A DNA stretch of 42,542 nt, taken from Candidatus Enterocloster faecavium. Lineage in GTDB: Bacteria > Bacillota > Clostridia > Lachnospirales > Lachnospiraceae. Positions 15,984 to 24,040 of this stretch are shown in pieces. The notes below the pieces were generated by a model. That model saw nothing but the letters and a program-made list of their open reading frames with translations. It was not told the DNA's origin and did no database searches. How positions within the stretch are numbered: position 1 is the stretch's first letter; each line of letters starts with the position of its first letter. The DNA is taken from positions 1-42,542 of the forward strand of contig DWYS01000001.1 of NCBI GenBank assembly GCA_019118585.1, given 5' to 3'. Both the position numbers and the translations under genes were made by a program.

Positions 15984-16787
15984 CTATCCGGCACTGTTTC
16001 CGCTGAAAACAGGCTGATACATCTCAATGCCGTTTTCATCAAACTCTTTCTTGATCTGACGGCGGATGTCGCTGCAGGCCGTAAAGTTGTCATCAATATC
16101 CTTCGTCCATACCGTACACTTTAAAACCGCTCCCGTAGGCCCCAGTTCTTTTACCGCCACGGTTACCTTGCTTCCCTTGGAAGTGTCCGTTCTCGTATCG
16201 ATGACCAGAGGATGCTCCTGCACGATCCGGGTCATGATCCGGATCGCCTTTTCCAGGTCGCTCTTATAGCTGACCGGCACCTCCATATAATTTCCAATAT
16301 AATCGTTGTTGTAGTTGCTGTTCTCCACAATGGCTTTATTTACCACGCTGTTTGGGATGATCATGCGGCTGTTGCAGTAGGTGCGGATCACCGTGTGGCG
16401 GACCGTCATATCCTCCACAATACCGGAAATCCCGAGGCTGCTGATGACCACCTTTTCCCCCAGATTAAAGGGCTTGGACCAGCTGAGCATAACACCGCTG
16501 ATGACATCGGCCAGAACCTGCTGAGCGGCGAAACCGACTACTGCTACCAGCAGGGAAGAACTGGTCAGCAGGGTGGTGCTCAACGCCTTGGTGGTGGTAA
16601 ACAGGCTGCTGAGCCAGATACAGGCGATGATGGTTAAGATCACCTTGGACATGCTCCGCAGGAATTTGATGTGAATCTGTTCGTTTCGTTTTAAGATGAC
16701 CGTAAAAATCTTATTTAAAGCGACCATCCCCACAGACCATGAGCCAATGATCACTGCGATCCGTATTAAAAGAAGTTCCAAAAACAT
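15984..16787 (-). CDS. Small-conductance mechanosensitive channel (MscS family)
   Basis: 267-residue membrane channel that opens on membrane tension to release solutes during hypo-osmotic shock. About three N-terminal hydrophobic segments lead into the pore-helix region (LLVAVVGFAAQQVLADVISG, about 78-97). The beta domain follows (PFNLGEKVVISSLGISGIVEDM) with the conserved RTYCNSRMIIPNSVV. The C-terminal alpha/beta vestibule is present. Gly/Ala packing in TM3 is retained. Start ATG after AAAGGACGG. A good own promoter lies just upstream. Confidence 0.92.
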   Translation of the reverse strand: MFLELLLIRIAVIIGSWSVGMVALNKIFTVILKRNEQIHIKFLRSMSKVILTIIACIWLSSLFTTTKALSTTLLTSSSLLVAVVGFAAQQVLADVISGVMLSWSKPFNLGEKVVISSLGISGIVEDMTVRHTVIRTYCNSRMIIPNSVVNKAIVENSNYNNDYIGNYMEVPVSYKSDLEKAIRIMTRIVQEHPLVIDTRTDTSKGSKVTVAVKELGPTGAVLKCTVWTKDIDDNFTACSDIRRQIKKEFDENGIEMYQPVFSGNSAG

Positions 16788-16815
16788 CCGTCCTTTTCTG
16801 TATAGATTCCATCCA

Positions 16816-16844
16816 AGTATACACTATTTCTTTTTAATTGACAA
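16816..16844 (-). promoter_or_regulatory. Promoter of the mscS-like gene
   Basis: Minus-strand TTGTCA (16839-16844), 17-base AT-rich spacer, TATACT (16816-16821). It lies about 30 bases before the start codon. Confidence 0.8.
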
Positions 16845-16902
16845 TGAAGTGTTTCTGAAATTCCGGGAAATTTCCTGTAAATACGGCCTCGTATACCGCC
16901 GC

Positions 16903-16940
16903 AAAAAACGCCGGACCCGGCGTTTTCTGCCAGGTCCGGC
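16903..16940 (-). terminator. Terminator of the aldo/keto reductase operon, with an alternative hairpin
   Basis: On the minus strand AACGCCG/CGGCGTT (16907-16924) forms a tight hairpin running into TTTTTT. A second pairing, GCCGGACC (16910-16917) with GGTCCGGC (16933-16940), uses part of the same arm and would exclude the first. This could be a simple larger stem or a switch. Confidence 0.75.
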
Positions 16941-16980
16941 GAACGTTTCCACCGCAGACAATGCTGCAGCTTCTCCATCT

Positions 16981-18075
16981 TTATGCTCCAAAATACTGTT
17001 CGATCTCCTTCATCCGCCCCGTCTGGTTTACATGGAAGGGGCAGCGTCTGTCGCAGTGACCGCACTGAATGCAGTCTCCTGCCTTCTTCTCCAGGTGGGC
17101 GTAATGATCTCCTGCCAGTTCGTCTCCAACCCGGGCCAGATCATAATACTTGTTGATCAGGCCCACATCCAATCCTCCCGGACAGGGCTGGCAGTGATTG
17201 CAGTACACGCAGATCCCCTCTGCCTCCTGGGGCGTAAACGTTCCAAGAATGGAATAATCCCGTTCCTCAGGGGAGGCATCAAAGAATCCCAGCAGGTCCT
17301 TTAAATCCTCCCTGTTCCTCACGCCGGGAAGGACCGTCACCACTGCCGGCTTGTCCAGCGCATACTGGATGCACTGATACCGAGTCAGCGCCTTTTTAAA
17401 AGGAGAAGTCTTCTCATCCAGAAGCTGACCGGCGCTGAAGGCCTTCATTACGGAGATCCCGACTCCCTCCTTCTCACATCTGCGGTAAAGCTCCATCCGC
17501 TCATCCACACTGCCGATGGCGTACTCTCCTTTCCGGTAATCATATCCCGGATTGATGGAGAACATCAGCATCTCGATGAGACCCAGGTCCAGGGCTTTCT
17601 GAACCGTCTGAGGCGAGTGGGAGGACATGCCGATGTGCCGGACCACCCCTTCCGCCTTCAGCTTCTTTATGTATTCCAGGATTCCGGAGGAGACCACTTT
17701 CTCCAAGTCCCCGATTTCATCGATACAGTGGATAAATCCGAAGTCAATGTAATCCGTTTTCAGATTCTTCATCTGCCAGTCGACGGAACGCTTGATCTGG
17801 TCCAGATCCAACGTCCATCCATAGGTTCCGGTGTGATAATCCGCGCCGAAATGGACCTGAAAATATACCTTGTCCCGGCAGCCCGCCACAGCATTTCCAT
17901 AAGCCGGAAAGGGTGCGGCATCCGCTGCCGCCATATCAAAATAGTTTATGCCGTTTTCAATGGCAAGCTCCACAGTGGCCTGGGCTTCCTTTTCCCCGGC
18001 CTGTCCTAATGAGCTGTTTCCAAGTCCCAGAACGCTGATCGTCTCAGAGCCTTTCGGCAATTTACGATACTCCAT
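16981..18075 (-). CDS. Aldo/keto-reductase-like protein with C-terminal 2x[4Fe-4S] ferredoxin domain; divergent active site
   Basis: 364 residues. The N-terminal two-thirds is an AKR TIM barrel (SVLGLGNSSLG, GINYFDMA, TDYIDFGFIHC, RHIGMSSHSP). Residues from about 290 carry two 4Fe-4S motifs, CVYCNHCQPCP and CIQCGHCDRRCP. The usual catalytic tetrad is only partly kept: D47 and the FIHC His are there, but the strand that normally gives TK reads QVH (73-75), so the Lys is missing, and the Tyr position is displaced (DMAAAD, next Tyr at 59). The neighbour at 18087 keeps all four. It lies 11 bases after that gene and is presumably co-transcribed. An electron-transfer or altered-substrate role is inference. 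Confidence 0.85.
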   Translation of the reverse strand: MEYRKLPKGSETISVLGLGNSSLGQAGEKEAQATVELAIENGINYFDMAAADAAPFPAYGNAVAGCRDKVYFQVHFGADYHTGTYGWTLDLDQIKRSVDWQMKNLKTDYIDFGFIHCIDEIGDLEKVVSSGILEYIKKLKAEGVVRHIGMSSHSPQTVQKALDLGLIEMLMFSINPGYDYRKGEYAIGSVDERMELYRRCEKEGVGISVMKAFSAGQLLDEKTSPFKKALTRYQCIQYALDKPAVVTVLPGVRNREDLKDLLGFFDASPEERDYSILGTFTPQEAEGICVYCNHCQPCPGGLDVGLINKYYDLARVGDELAGDHYAHLEKKAGDCIQCGHCDRRCPFHVNQTGRMKEIEQYFGA

Positions 18076-18086
18076 CCTTTTTCTCC

Positions 18087-19220
18087 CTACTGATCTAATT
18101 TCGCATTAAAATCTGCCATCACCTCGGACACATGAATCTGCTGGGGACAGACCGCCTCACAGCTCCTGCAGCCGATGCAGGCGCCGGGGCGCTTATCCTC
18201 CGGCAGGGCAGACAGGGCCATCGGAGCGATAAACCCTCCCCCTGTTACCTGATGCTCATTGTAAAGAGCCAGAAGCCGGGGGATATCCAGCCCCTGCGGG
18301 CAGTGGCTGACGCAGTAATGGCAGGCTGTGCAGGGTACTCCTTTCTTCTTCACGATCTGGTCCGCCACATCCAGCAGTTCCTTCTTCTCCTGCTCGGTCA
18401 AAGGCTTTTCCTCCTGGAAGGTTTTGATGTTCTCCTTCAGCTGTTCCATATTGGACATGCCGGAAAGGACCATCGTCACCTGGGGGATGGACTGCAGGAA
18501 ACGGAAGGCCCAGGCCGGAATGGTTTCATCCGGGCGCAAAGCTTTTAATTTCGCCTCATCCTCCGTTGAGAGTCTGACCAGACGTCCGCCTCTCAAGGGC
18601 TCCATCACCCATACGGGCAGATGATACTGCTTTAAAAGCTCCACCTTTCCTTTTGCATCCTGGAACTCCCAGTCCATATAGTTAAGCTGGATCTGGCAGA
18701 ACTCCATCTCTTTTCCGTAAGCCTTTAGGAAACGCTCCATCACATCTATATTTCCATGGGCGGAAAAGCCCAGATGCCGGATTCTCCCTGCCTTTTTCTG
18801 CTTCATCAGGTAGTCGAATATCCCGTACTTTTCATCCAGGTAAGCATCGATATTCATCTCGCACACATTGTGGAACAGATAAAAATCAAAATATTCCACC
18901 TGGCATTTTTCCAGCTGTTTTTCAAAAATTTCCTCCACCTTGTCCATGTTGGCCAGATCGTAGCCCGGAAATTTCGTTGCCAGATAAAATTTCTCCCTGG
19001 GATAACGCTTCAGCGCCCGTCCCATCACCAGCTCCGACTGTCCGTTGTGGTATCCCCAGGCCGTATCATAATAGTTGATCCCCTGTGAAAAAGCGTAATC
19101 CACCATATCAAAAGCGGCCTGCTCATCGATCTTTCCATCGTCCCCGTCAATGACCGGCAGACGCATAGCTCCCATTCCCAGAGCGGAAAGCTTCAGATCC
19201 TGAAAATCTTTATAAACCAT
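18087..19220 (-). CDS. Aldo/keto reductase with C-terminal 2x[4Fe-4S] ferredoxin domain
   Basis: 377 residues from the chosen start. AKR barrel with a full tetrad: D in YYDTAWGY plus its Tyr, Lys in LATKFPG and His in YLFHNVC. The tail has CTACHYCVSHCP and CIGCRSCEAVCP, typical of anaerobe AKRs that link NAD(P)H chemistry to ferredoxin-type electron transfer. Substrate unknown; aldehydes or sugars are usual for the family. The ORF opens at 19241, but the ATG at 19220 follows AAGGAG at eight bases. First gene of a two-gene operon behind a promoter of MerR architecture (19293-19323). Confidence 0.92.
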   Translation of the reverse strand: MVYKDFQDLKLSALGMGAMRLPVIDGDDGKIDEQAAFDMVDYAFSQGINYYDTAWGYHNGQSELVMGRALKRYPREKFYLATKFPGYDLANMDKVEEIFEKQLEKCQVEYFDFYLFHNVCEMNIDAYLDEKYGIFDYLMKQKKAGRIRHLGFSAHGNIDVMERFLKAYGKEMEFCQIQLNYMDWEFQDAKGKVELLKQYHLPVWVMEPLRGGRLVRLSTEDEAKLKALRPDETIPAWAFRFLQSIPQVTMVLSGMSNMEQLKENIKTFQEEKPLTEQEKKELLDVADQIVKKKGVPCTACHYCVSHCPQGLDIPRLLALYNEHQVTGGGFIAPMALSALPEDKRPGACIGCRSCEAVCPQQIHVSEVMADFNAKLDQ

Positions 19221-19250
19221 ATGCGTTTCTCCTTTCTTCATTCCACTTGA

Positions 19251-19280
19251 CAGGGACAGATTCTGTCTGTGCGGTCCCTG
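19251..19280. promoter_or_regulatory. Inverted repeat in the leader of the aldo/keto reductase operon
   Basis: CAGGGAC (19251-19257) and GTCCCTG (19274-19280) form a 7-bp stem around a 16-base loop that itself has ACAGA/TCTGT pairing. It lies between the promoter and the ribosome site on the minus strand, so the mRNA leader can fold. Role unknown. Confidence 0.45.
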
Positions 19281-19292
19281 GCTGTTACATTC

Positions 19293-19323
19293 ATTCTAAA
19301 CCTTAAAGTTCACTTTAAGTCAA
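19293..19323 (-). promoter_or_regulatory. MerR-type promoter (19-bp spacer with dyad) of the aldo/keto reductase operon
   Basis: Minus-strand TTGACT (19318-19323) and TAGAAT (19293-19298) are separated by 19 bases, two more than optimal. The perfect dyad CTTAAAGTGAACTTTAAG (19302-19319) fills the spacer. Long spacer plus central dyad is the hallmark of promoters activated by DNA untwisting by MerR-family regulators. The dyad resembles sites of aldehyde-responsive MerR proteins. Which regulator acts here is unknown; one MerR gene lies at 25293. Confidence 0.8.
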
Positions 19324-19455
19324 GCATTATTTTTCTGGACCATAAAAGGCAGCACTCAATTTGCAGCCGTTCAGGCATGGGGTATCTTCTTGCCCGGCAC
19401 TTTACATCCTCCCCGATCTCATGTATTCTAAAAAGCAGAAAAGGAGGGATTCTCC

Positions 19456-20373
19456 ATGAATGTAAAGGATTATGAGTATATTGTAGAAATCGCGCGCCAG
19501 AAAAGCCTGTCCGAGGCTGCCAACCGGCTGTGCATCACCCAGAGTGCCCTGACGAAATTTCTCCAGAGGGTGGAGGCACAGCTTGGCACGCCCCTCTTTC
19601 ATCGGATCGGCAAGCGTTTTGTCCTGACCGCGATCGGGCAGATGTACGTGAACAAGGGTCTGGAGATCATGCGGCTGGACCAGGAGATGGAGGATGAGCT
19701 GGCAAAAATGCGGTCCGATGGAGCAGACGCCATCCGTCTGGGCTATTCCATGGGACAGACTTCCTTTATCATGGACCATCTGCTGCCCGCATTCTACAAG
19801 CGCCAGAGCGCCATGTCCGTCAGTTTAAAGGAGGACAGCTCCACCGGTCTGATCCGGGATGTGGAGGATGGCAAGCTGGATCTCTGTCTGGCCTACGCCA
19901 GGGAGGAAAAACCGGGACTGTCCTATTTTCCTCTGGCTTCCTCCGGAATGGCTCTGGCGGTCCCCAGACATTCCCCCCTTCTGCGAAAGGCCATTTCCCG
20001 CCCGGACTTTCCCCACCCGGTTTTAGAGGACCGCTCCTGGATGGATGAACCCTACATCCGTCTGGCCTCCTTTACCCAGTCCGGCCGAATCGCCCAGGAG
20101 TATTTCCGCCAGATCGGGCGCTACCCCAAAAGCAGGATTTACGTGGAAAATGTCCGCAGCGCCATGAGCGCCGTAGAAAACCGTTTGGGAAACTGCATCC
20201 TGGCCGAGCTGCCCCACGCCATCCATCAGGTAGAATATTTATCCCTCCCGGACCTGCAGGTACCCAGACAGCGGACCTGTCTGATCACCCGCAAAGGCAG
20301 TCAGCCTCAGGATGCCATGAAATTGCTGATACATCTGGCCCAAGCGCTTTATAAACAGCCCGAAAAGTCATGA
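19456..20373 (+). CDS. LysR-family transcriptional regulator
   Basis: 305 residues. N-terminal winged helix-turn-helix (EIARQKSLSEAANRLCITQS, then SALTKFLQRVEAQLGTPLF) and a periplasmic-binding-fold effector domain from about 90. Full length for the family. Start ATG after AAAGGAGGG. It is divergent from the aldo/keto reductase operon and immediately upstream of an MBL-fold hydrolase and SLC13 transporter on the same strand, so those two are its likely targets. It is not closely similar in its HTH to the LysR remnant at 3188. Confidence 0.93.
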   Translation: MNVKDYEYIVEIARQKSLSEAANRLCITQSALTKFLQRVEAQLGTPLFHRIGKRFVLTAIGQMYVNKGLEIMRLDQEMEDELAKMRSDGADAIRLGYSMGQTSFIMDHLLPAFYKRQSAMSVSLKEDSSTGLIRDVEDGKLDLCLAYAREEKPGLSYFPLASSGMALAVPRHSPLLRKAISRPDFPHPVLEDRSWMDEPYIRLASFTQSGRIAQEYFRQIGRYPKSRIYVENVRSAMSAVENRLGNCILAELPHAIHQVEYLSLPDLQVPRQRTCLITRKGSQPQDAMKLLIHLAQALYKQPEKS

Positions 20374-20510
20374 TCCGGCTTCGGCCTGCGGCAGGTTATC
20401 CCTGTAAATCTGCACAATTTTTTCATTTACTCCTATCTCTTTTGTCAATTCTGTCTAAAGCAGAGCGTTTTTCCTTGTGAAATTCGTTCTGCTTTATTCC
20501 TTTTTGTAAT

Positions 20511-20560
20511 CATTTTGCGAAATAGATTCATTTGAGCAATGATTTTTCTTCTGCTATACT
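20511..20560 (+). promoter_or_regulatory. Promoter and candidate LysR site ahead of the MBL hydrolase gene
   Basis: TTGAGC (20532-20537), 17-base spacer and TATACT (20555-20560) with an extended -10 TG. Just upstream, ATTTTGCGAAAT (20511-20522) is a short dyad with ATTT/AAAT arms, at the place where LysR regulators normally bind. The dyad's function is inferred. Confidence 0.65.
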
Positions 20561-20601
20561 CCAGCTAGATTGAACAAAGGTTCACGGAAAGGAGCGATTT
20601 T

Positions 20602-21513
20602 ATGAACAAGAACTACCTGCCCGGCGCCAGTTCGGAGGCCCTGAAGATCCGCTGGATTTCGGTTCAGTGCTACGAGATGGTCCTTCCGGGCGGAAAGGTG
20701 CTGGTGACGGACCCCTTTTTCTGGGACGGCAGCAACTTTAAAGGCCAGGAGTCTTTAAACAAGCAGCAGGAAAATGATTTGAAGGTGTACGCCCAGAGCG
20801 GTTTTTCCGCGGAGGATTTTACGGGAGCGGACTACATTCTGTTAAGCCATGTTCACCCGGACCACAGCAATCTCACAGGTGAACTTTGGAACCGCTTTTA
20901 CGGAAGGATTCTGGTACCCGCAGAAGCCGCCATGGAGCTGGCCAGGGTATATGACATTCCCTACGGAGCCATCGTCCCTCTGTATCCGGGCAACACCTAC
21001 TATCTGGATGACTTTACCTTAAAGGTATATCCGGGAGCCCACGACAGCCGCGCCTTCCGGGAGGGCTACTTTAAGAGGCCCGGGGACCCCAAGGGCGAGG
21101 ATTTGGGAAGCTCTTCTTTTGGCGTTCCCATGCCAAATAAACTTGCCGGCCTGGGATACATCTTCTGCCAGAATTTCTTGATCGAGACAAAAAACAATTA
21201 CCGCATCAGTTTTTCTGCCGGAAGAGACTATGAGGAACACGTACAGCATGTGGCCAAGGAGCGGCCCAATCTGATGCTCCGCCACCGGATCCGCAGCTAT
21301 ACGCCGGAATACTACGCCAGCCAGATGGAAATGATGGGGGCCCAGCTGATGATGCCCCTCCATCACAACAACGCCAGAGCTTCCGGTGAGGATCTGAATG
21401 CGTATTTTGAAAAAGTAAACGCTATTTTGCAGGAGCACCGCTATCCCGGATGCGCATTTAATCCGGAACCCTATAAATGGTACTCCATCGCCACATCCAT
21501 CCAGGGAATTTAA
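20602..21513 (+). CDS. MBL-fold metallo-hydrolase
   Basis: 303-residue metallo-beta-lactamase-fold protein. The metal motif HVHPDH is at residues 83-88, and further probable ligands are in GAHDSR (about 150) and PLHHNN (about 255). No signal peptide, so cytoplasmic. The overall pattern is closest to UlaG-like/Lactamase_B_2 hydrolases that open lactones or cleave phosphoesters, but the substrate is not clear. It starts after GAAAGGAGCG. It lies 11 bases before an SLC13 transporter, and with the upstream LysR this suggests uptake and hydrolysis of an organic acid or lactone. Confidence 0.85.
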   Translation: MNKNYLPGASSEALKIRWISVQCYEMVLPGGKVLVTDPFFWDGSNFKGQESLNKQQENDLKVYAQSGFSAEDFTGADYILLSHVHPDHSNLTGELWNRFYGRILVPAEAAMELARVYDIPYGAIVPLYPGNTYYLDDFTLKVYPGAHDSRAFREGYFKRPGDPKGEDLGSSSFGVPMPNKLAGLGYIFCQNFLIETKNNYRISFSAGRDYEEHVQHVAKERPNLMLRHRIRSYTPEYYASQMEMMGAQLMMPLHHNNARASGEDLNAYFEKVNAILQEHRYPGCAFNPEPYKWYSIATSIQGI

Positions 21514-21524
21514 GGAGGTAACCC

Positions 21525-22814
21525 ATGAGTCCATTAACCATATGTCTGATCATTTTCGTTCTGACCGTCATCAGCTACTGCTGGGGAAAACTCAGCATGG
21601 CCACCACAGCCCTTGCGTCGCTGATTCTTTTGACCCTTTTCGGATGTCTAACGGCCGATGAGGCCCTGGCCTACTTCGGAGACAGCAATGTGGTCATGAT
21701 CGGCGGCATGTGCGTAGTCGCCGCCGGATTTAACCGCACCAAATTCTGTAAAAACATCGCCGACTCCATCTCCAAAATGGCCAACGGCAGCCTGACTAAA
21801 ATCATGGCCGGATACATTATCCTGGGCATCATTTTAAGCCAGTTTATCCAGAGCCCGGTAGCTGTATTCGGAATCGTGGCTCCCATGCTGGCTTCCTCCG
21901 CTGAGGCCATCGGCGTAAAATCCTCCAAGGTCATGTTCCCCTTAGGCGTAGCGGTGGTTGCCACCTGCTGCACCATCCCTCTGGGAGCCGGGGCTACGGT
22001 TGCCTCTGAGTTAAACGGATATTTGGAAAGCTACGGCTATACGGATTTCGTGGTACAGCTGGCAGATCCTGCCAAGGGCCGTCTGCCGCTTCTTATCGTC
22101 TGCGCCATCTACTGCATCTTCTTCGCGGTAAAAACAACGCCGGACGAGCCTGTCGTCCAGACCAAGGAAACGGCCGCAAAATCCTTGAATCAGGCCCCCT
22201 TAAGCCCCTTCGCCGAGCGGGCCGGCTATCTGATTTTCATTCTGGACGCCCTTGGATTGATGTTCGCCAAGCAAATCGGCCTTGACAACTGGCAAATTAC
22301 CGTCATCGGCGCTCTGTTAATGGTAATCTGCGGCGTCTTAAAGCCCAAGGAAGCGGTGAGCGCCCTGCCGGTCAGCATGCTTCTTCTGATTGTCGGCGCT
22401 CTGGCCATGTCCGGTGCTTTAAGCGCCACCGGTGCCGGAGAGTGGATTGGCGGATACATGGCACAGCTGGTAACGGCTGTCAATGGAAATTCCTACATCG
22501 TAGGCGCGGTGTTCTTCGTCATCCCCTTCCTGATGACACAGTTCATGCAGAACCGGGCTACTATGATGATTTTCCATCCCATTGCCATCGCCACCTGCGC
22601 CTCCATCGGCGGAAATCCCATTGGGTTGATGATTTTAATTCAAGCCGGCTGCCTGTCCGCCTTTATGACCCCTATGGCAACGGCCGCCATCCCCTACATG
22701 ATGGATTACGGCGGCTACGACCAGAGTACGATGTTCAAGATGTCCTGGCTTCCCGCTATCATCTTCATCCTGGTATCTGTGCTTTGGACCATGACCATCT
22801 TCCCCATTTTATAA
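21525..22814 (+). CDS. SLC13/DASS-type permease (ion transporter superfamily)
   Basis: 429-residue membrane protein with about 11-12 hydrophobic segments in two related halves. Re-entrant loop motifs are visible: QSPVAVFGIVAPM in the first half, and NRATMMIFHPIA plus MTPMATAAIPYMM in the second. The family imports di- and tricarboxylates or sulfate with Na+; substrate here unknown. It starts after GGAGGT and is coupled to the MBL-fold hydrolase. Its N-terminal 21 residues and last 100 residues are about 70% identical to the deleted ORF at 1757-2125, so it is the intact paralogue of that remnant. Confidence 0.9.
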   Translation: MSPLTICLIIFVLTVISYCWGKLSMATTALASLILLTLFGCLTADEALAYFGDSNVVMIGGMCVVAAGFNRTKFCKNIADSISKMANGSLTKIMAGYIILGIILSQFIQSPVAVFGIVAPMLASSAEAIGVKSSKVMFPLGVAVVATCCTIPLGAGATVASELNGYLESYGYTDFVVQLADPAKGRLPLLIVCAIYCIFFAVKTTPDEPVVQTKETAAKSLNQAPLSPFAERAGYLIFILDALGLMFAKQIGLDNWQITVIGALLMVICGVLKPKEAVSALPVSMLLLIVGALAMSGALSATGAGEWIGGYMAQLVTAVNGNSYIVGAVFFVIPFLMTQFMQNRATMMIFHPIAIATCASIGGNPIGLMILIQAGCLSAFMTPMATAAIPYMMDYGGYDQSTMFKMSWLPAIIFILVSVLWTMTIFPIL

Positions 22815-22846
22815 GTTGTTCCTGTTCCGGCATGTCCAAAATTTCA

Positions 22847-22875
22847 TTGCGTCCTTATCCGGTCTGTGATAAACT
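22847..22875 (+). promoter_or_regulatory. Promoter of the bacteriohemerythrin gene
   Basis: TTGCGT (22847-22852), 17-base spacer, TAAACT (22870-22875) with an extended -10 TG. It lies 33 bases after the transporter stop and 49 before the start. Confidence 0.65.
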
Positions 22876-22924
22876 GAGATTGTTAGTTTTTTCAAATCGT
22901 GAAGGATAAAAAGGAGGCAGTTCT

Positions 22925-23347
22925 ATGTACGCAGAATTTGATGATAGCCTGGTAACCGGAAATGAGATGATCGATACCCAGCACAAGGAGCTAATCGGCA
23001 AGATCAACGACCTGCTGCGCAGCTGTGAGGACCACGCGGATCGGAAAGCCGCTGTCCGGATGCTGAATTATCTGGCGGACTATACGGAATTTCACTTTAA
23101 GGCTGAGGAGCAGCTCCAGGAAGAAATTGGCTATCCCGGCATCAATGAGCACAAGGCAAAGCATGAGGAGCTGAAGAAAACCGTATCAGAGCTTCACGAG
23201 ATGCTGGAGGACCAGGAAGGGCCTACCGATGACTTCGTGGAGATGGTCAACAAAAATGTAACCGAATGGCTGTATTACCACATCAAAGGGTTTGACCGCT
23301 CGGTAGCAGAGTACAAATTTATGAGAAACAATGAGAAATTAATCTGA
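22925..23347 (+). CDS. Bacteriohemerythrin
   Basis: 140-residue four-helix di-iron O2-binding protein. All seven expected ligands are present: H20 (DTQH), H57 and E61 (HFKAE), H76 and H80 (HKAKH), H119 and D124 (HIKGFD). In anaerobes such proteins store, sense or remove oxygen; here it is a single domain without a sensor partner. Strong ribosome site AAGGAGG. It has its own promoter and a shared bidirectional terminator, so it is monocistronic. Confidence 0.96.
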   Translation: MYAEFDDSLVTGNEMIDTQHKELIGKINDLLRSCEDHADRKAAVRMLNYLADYTEFHFKAEEQLQEEIGYPGINEHKAKHEELKKTVSELHEMLEDQEGPTDDFVEMVNKNVTEWLYYHIKGFDRSVAEYKFMRNNEKLI

Positions 23348-23357
23348 TTTTTCTCCC

Positions 23358-23406
23358 AAAAGGGCCATCCCCGCCGGTTCCCATGCCGGCGAGGGTGGCC
23401 CTTCTT
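23358..23406. terminator. Bidirectional terminator between convergent genes
   Basis: AAGGGCCA (23360-23367) pairs with TGGCCCTT (23396-23403), and inside it CGCCGG pairs with CCGGCG. T-rich stretches on both sides let it serve the hemerythrin gene (+) and the acetyltransferase gene (-), whose stop overlaps its edge. Confidence 0.8.
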
Positions 23407-23989
23407 AAAAGATACGGCCCCGGATTTCTTCAAAGGTTTTCGGACGGGGCTGTATAGGAAGATGCTCCCCAATCTGTTTTTCCATCCATACCATATCATA
23501 CCAGCGTCCGAACTTGTAGCCGCATTGGTAAAACTGTCCCACCAGCCGGTAACCCAGGTGCCCGTGGAAATCCACGCTGTTTTTCGTCAGGTACGGGTCC
23601 TCCTCTCTGGGCCAGGCGATGCAGGCGTTCATATTCAGGATTCCCTGCTCCTTCAGCGCCGCCTCCAAAGCTTCGTGAAGCTTCCCTCCGATTCCGCGGC
23701 GCTTCCGGTTCTGGTCCACATAGATGGAGTTTTCTACCGCCCAGTCATAGGCCTCCCGCTCCTTAAAGGGACTGGCATAGGCATAGCCTGCCGCCTGCCC
23801 GTCTTCCTCCGCCACCAGATAGGGATACCTGCTTAACACCTTCCGGATTCGCTTCTCAAACTCCTCCTCTGACGGAACTTCATATTCAAATGTAATGGCC
23901 GTATGCTCTACATAAGGCCTGTAAATCTCCAAAAGCGTCTTCGCATCTTCAGGGACCGCCGCCCGAATCCGAATGTTCTGATGATCCAT
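23405..23989 (-). CDS. GNAT N-acetyltransferase, phosphinothricin-acetyltransferase-like
   Basis: 194 residues. Acetyl-CoA-dependent acyltransferase of the PAT/YncA-like group. Features: IRAAVPEDAKTLLEIYRPYVEHTAITFEY at the N-terminus (split around residue 30), the V-like strand SIYVDQNRKRRGIGGKLH with the acetyl-CoA pyrophosphate loop, and the C-terminal FHGHLGYRLVGQF typical of the group. Members acetylate small amines, amino acids or antibiotic-like analogues; here the substrate is unknown. It starts after AAAGGAG, about 50 bases downstream of the S66-like gene, and may share its promoter. Confidence 0.88.
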   Translation of the reverse strand: MDHQNIRIRAAVPEDAKTLLEIYRPYVEHTAITFEYEVPSEEEFEKRIRKVLSRYPYLVAEEDGQAAGYAYASPFKEREAYDWAVENSIYVDQNRKRRGIGGKLHEALEAALKEQGILNMNACIAWPREEDPYLTKNSVDFHGHLGYRLVGQFYQCGYKFGRWYDMVWMEKQIGEHLPIQPRPKTFEEIRGRIF

Positions 23990-24040
23990 CTTCTCCTTTG
24001 CCCTCCTGACTAATTCTTCTATGTCCGGTTCTTTTGCTTC

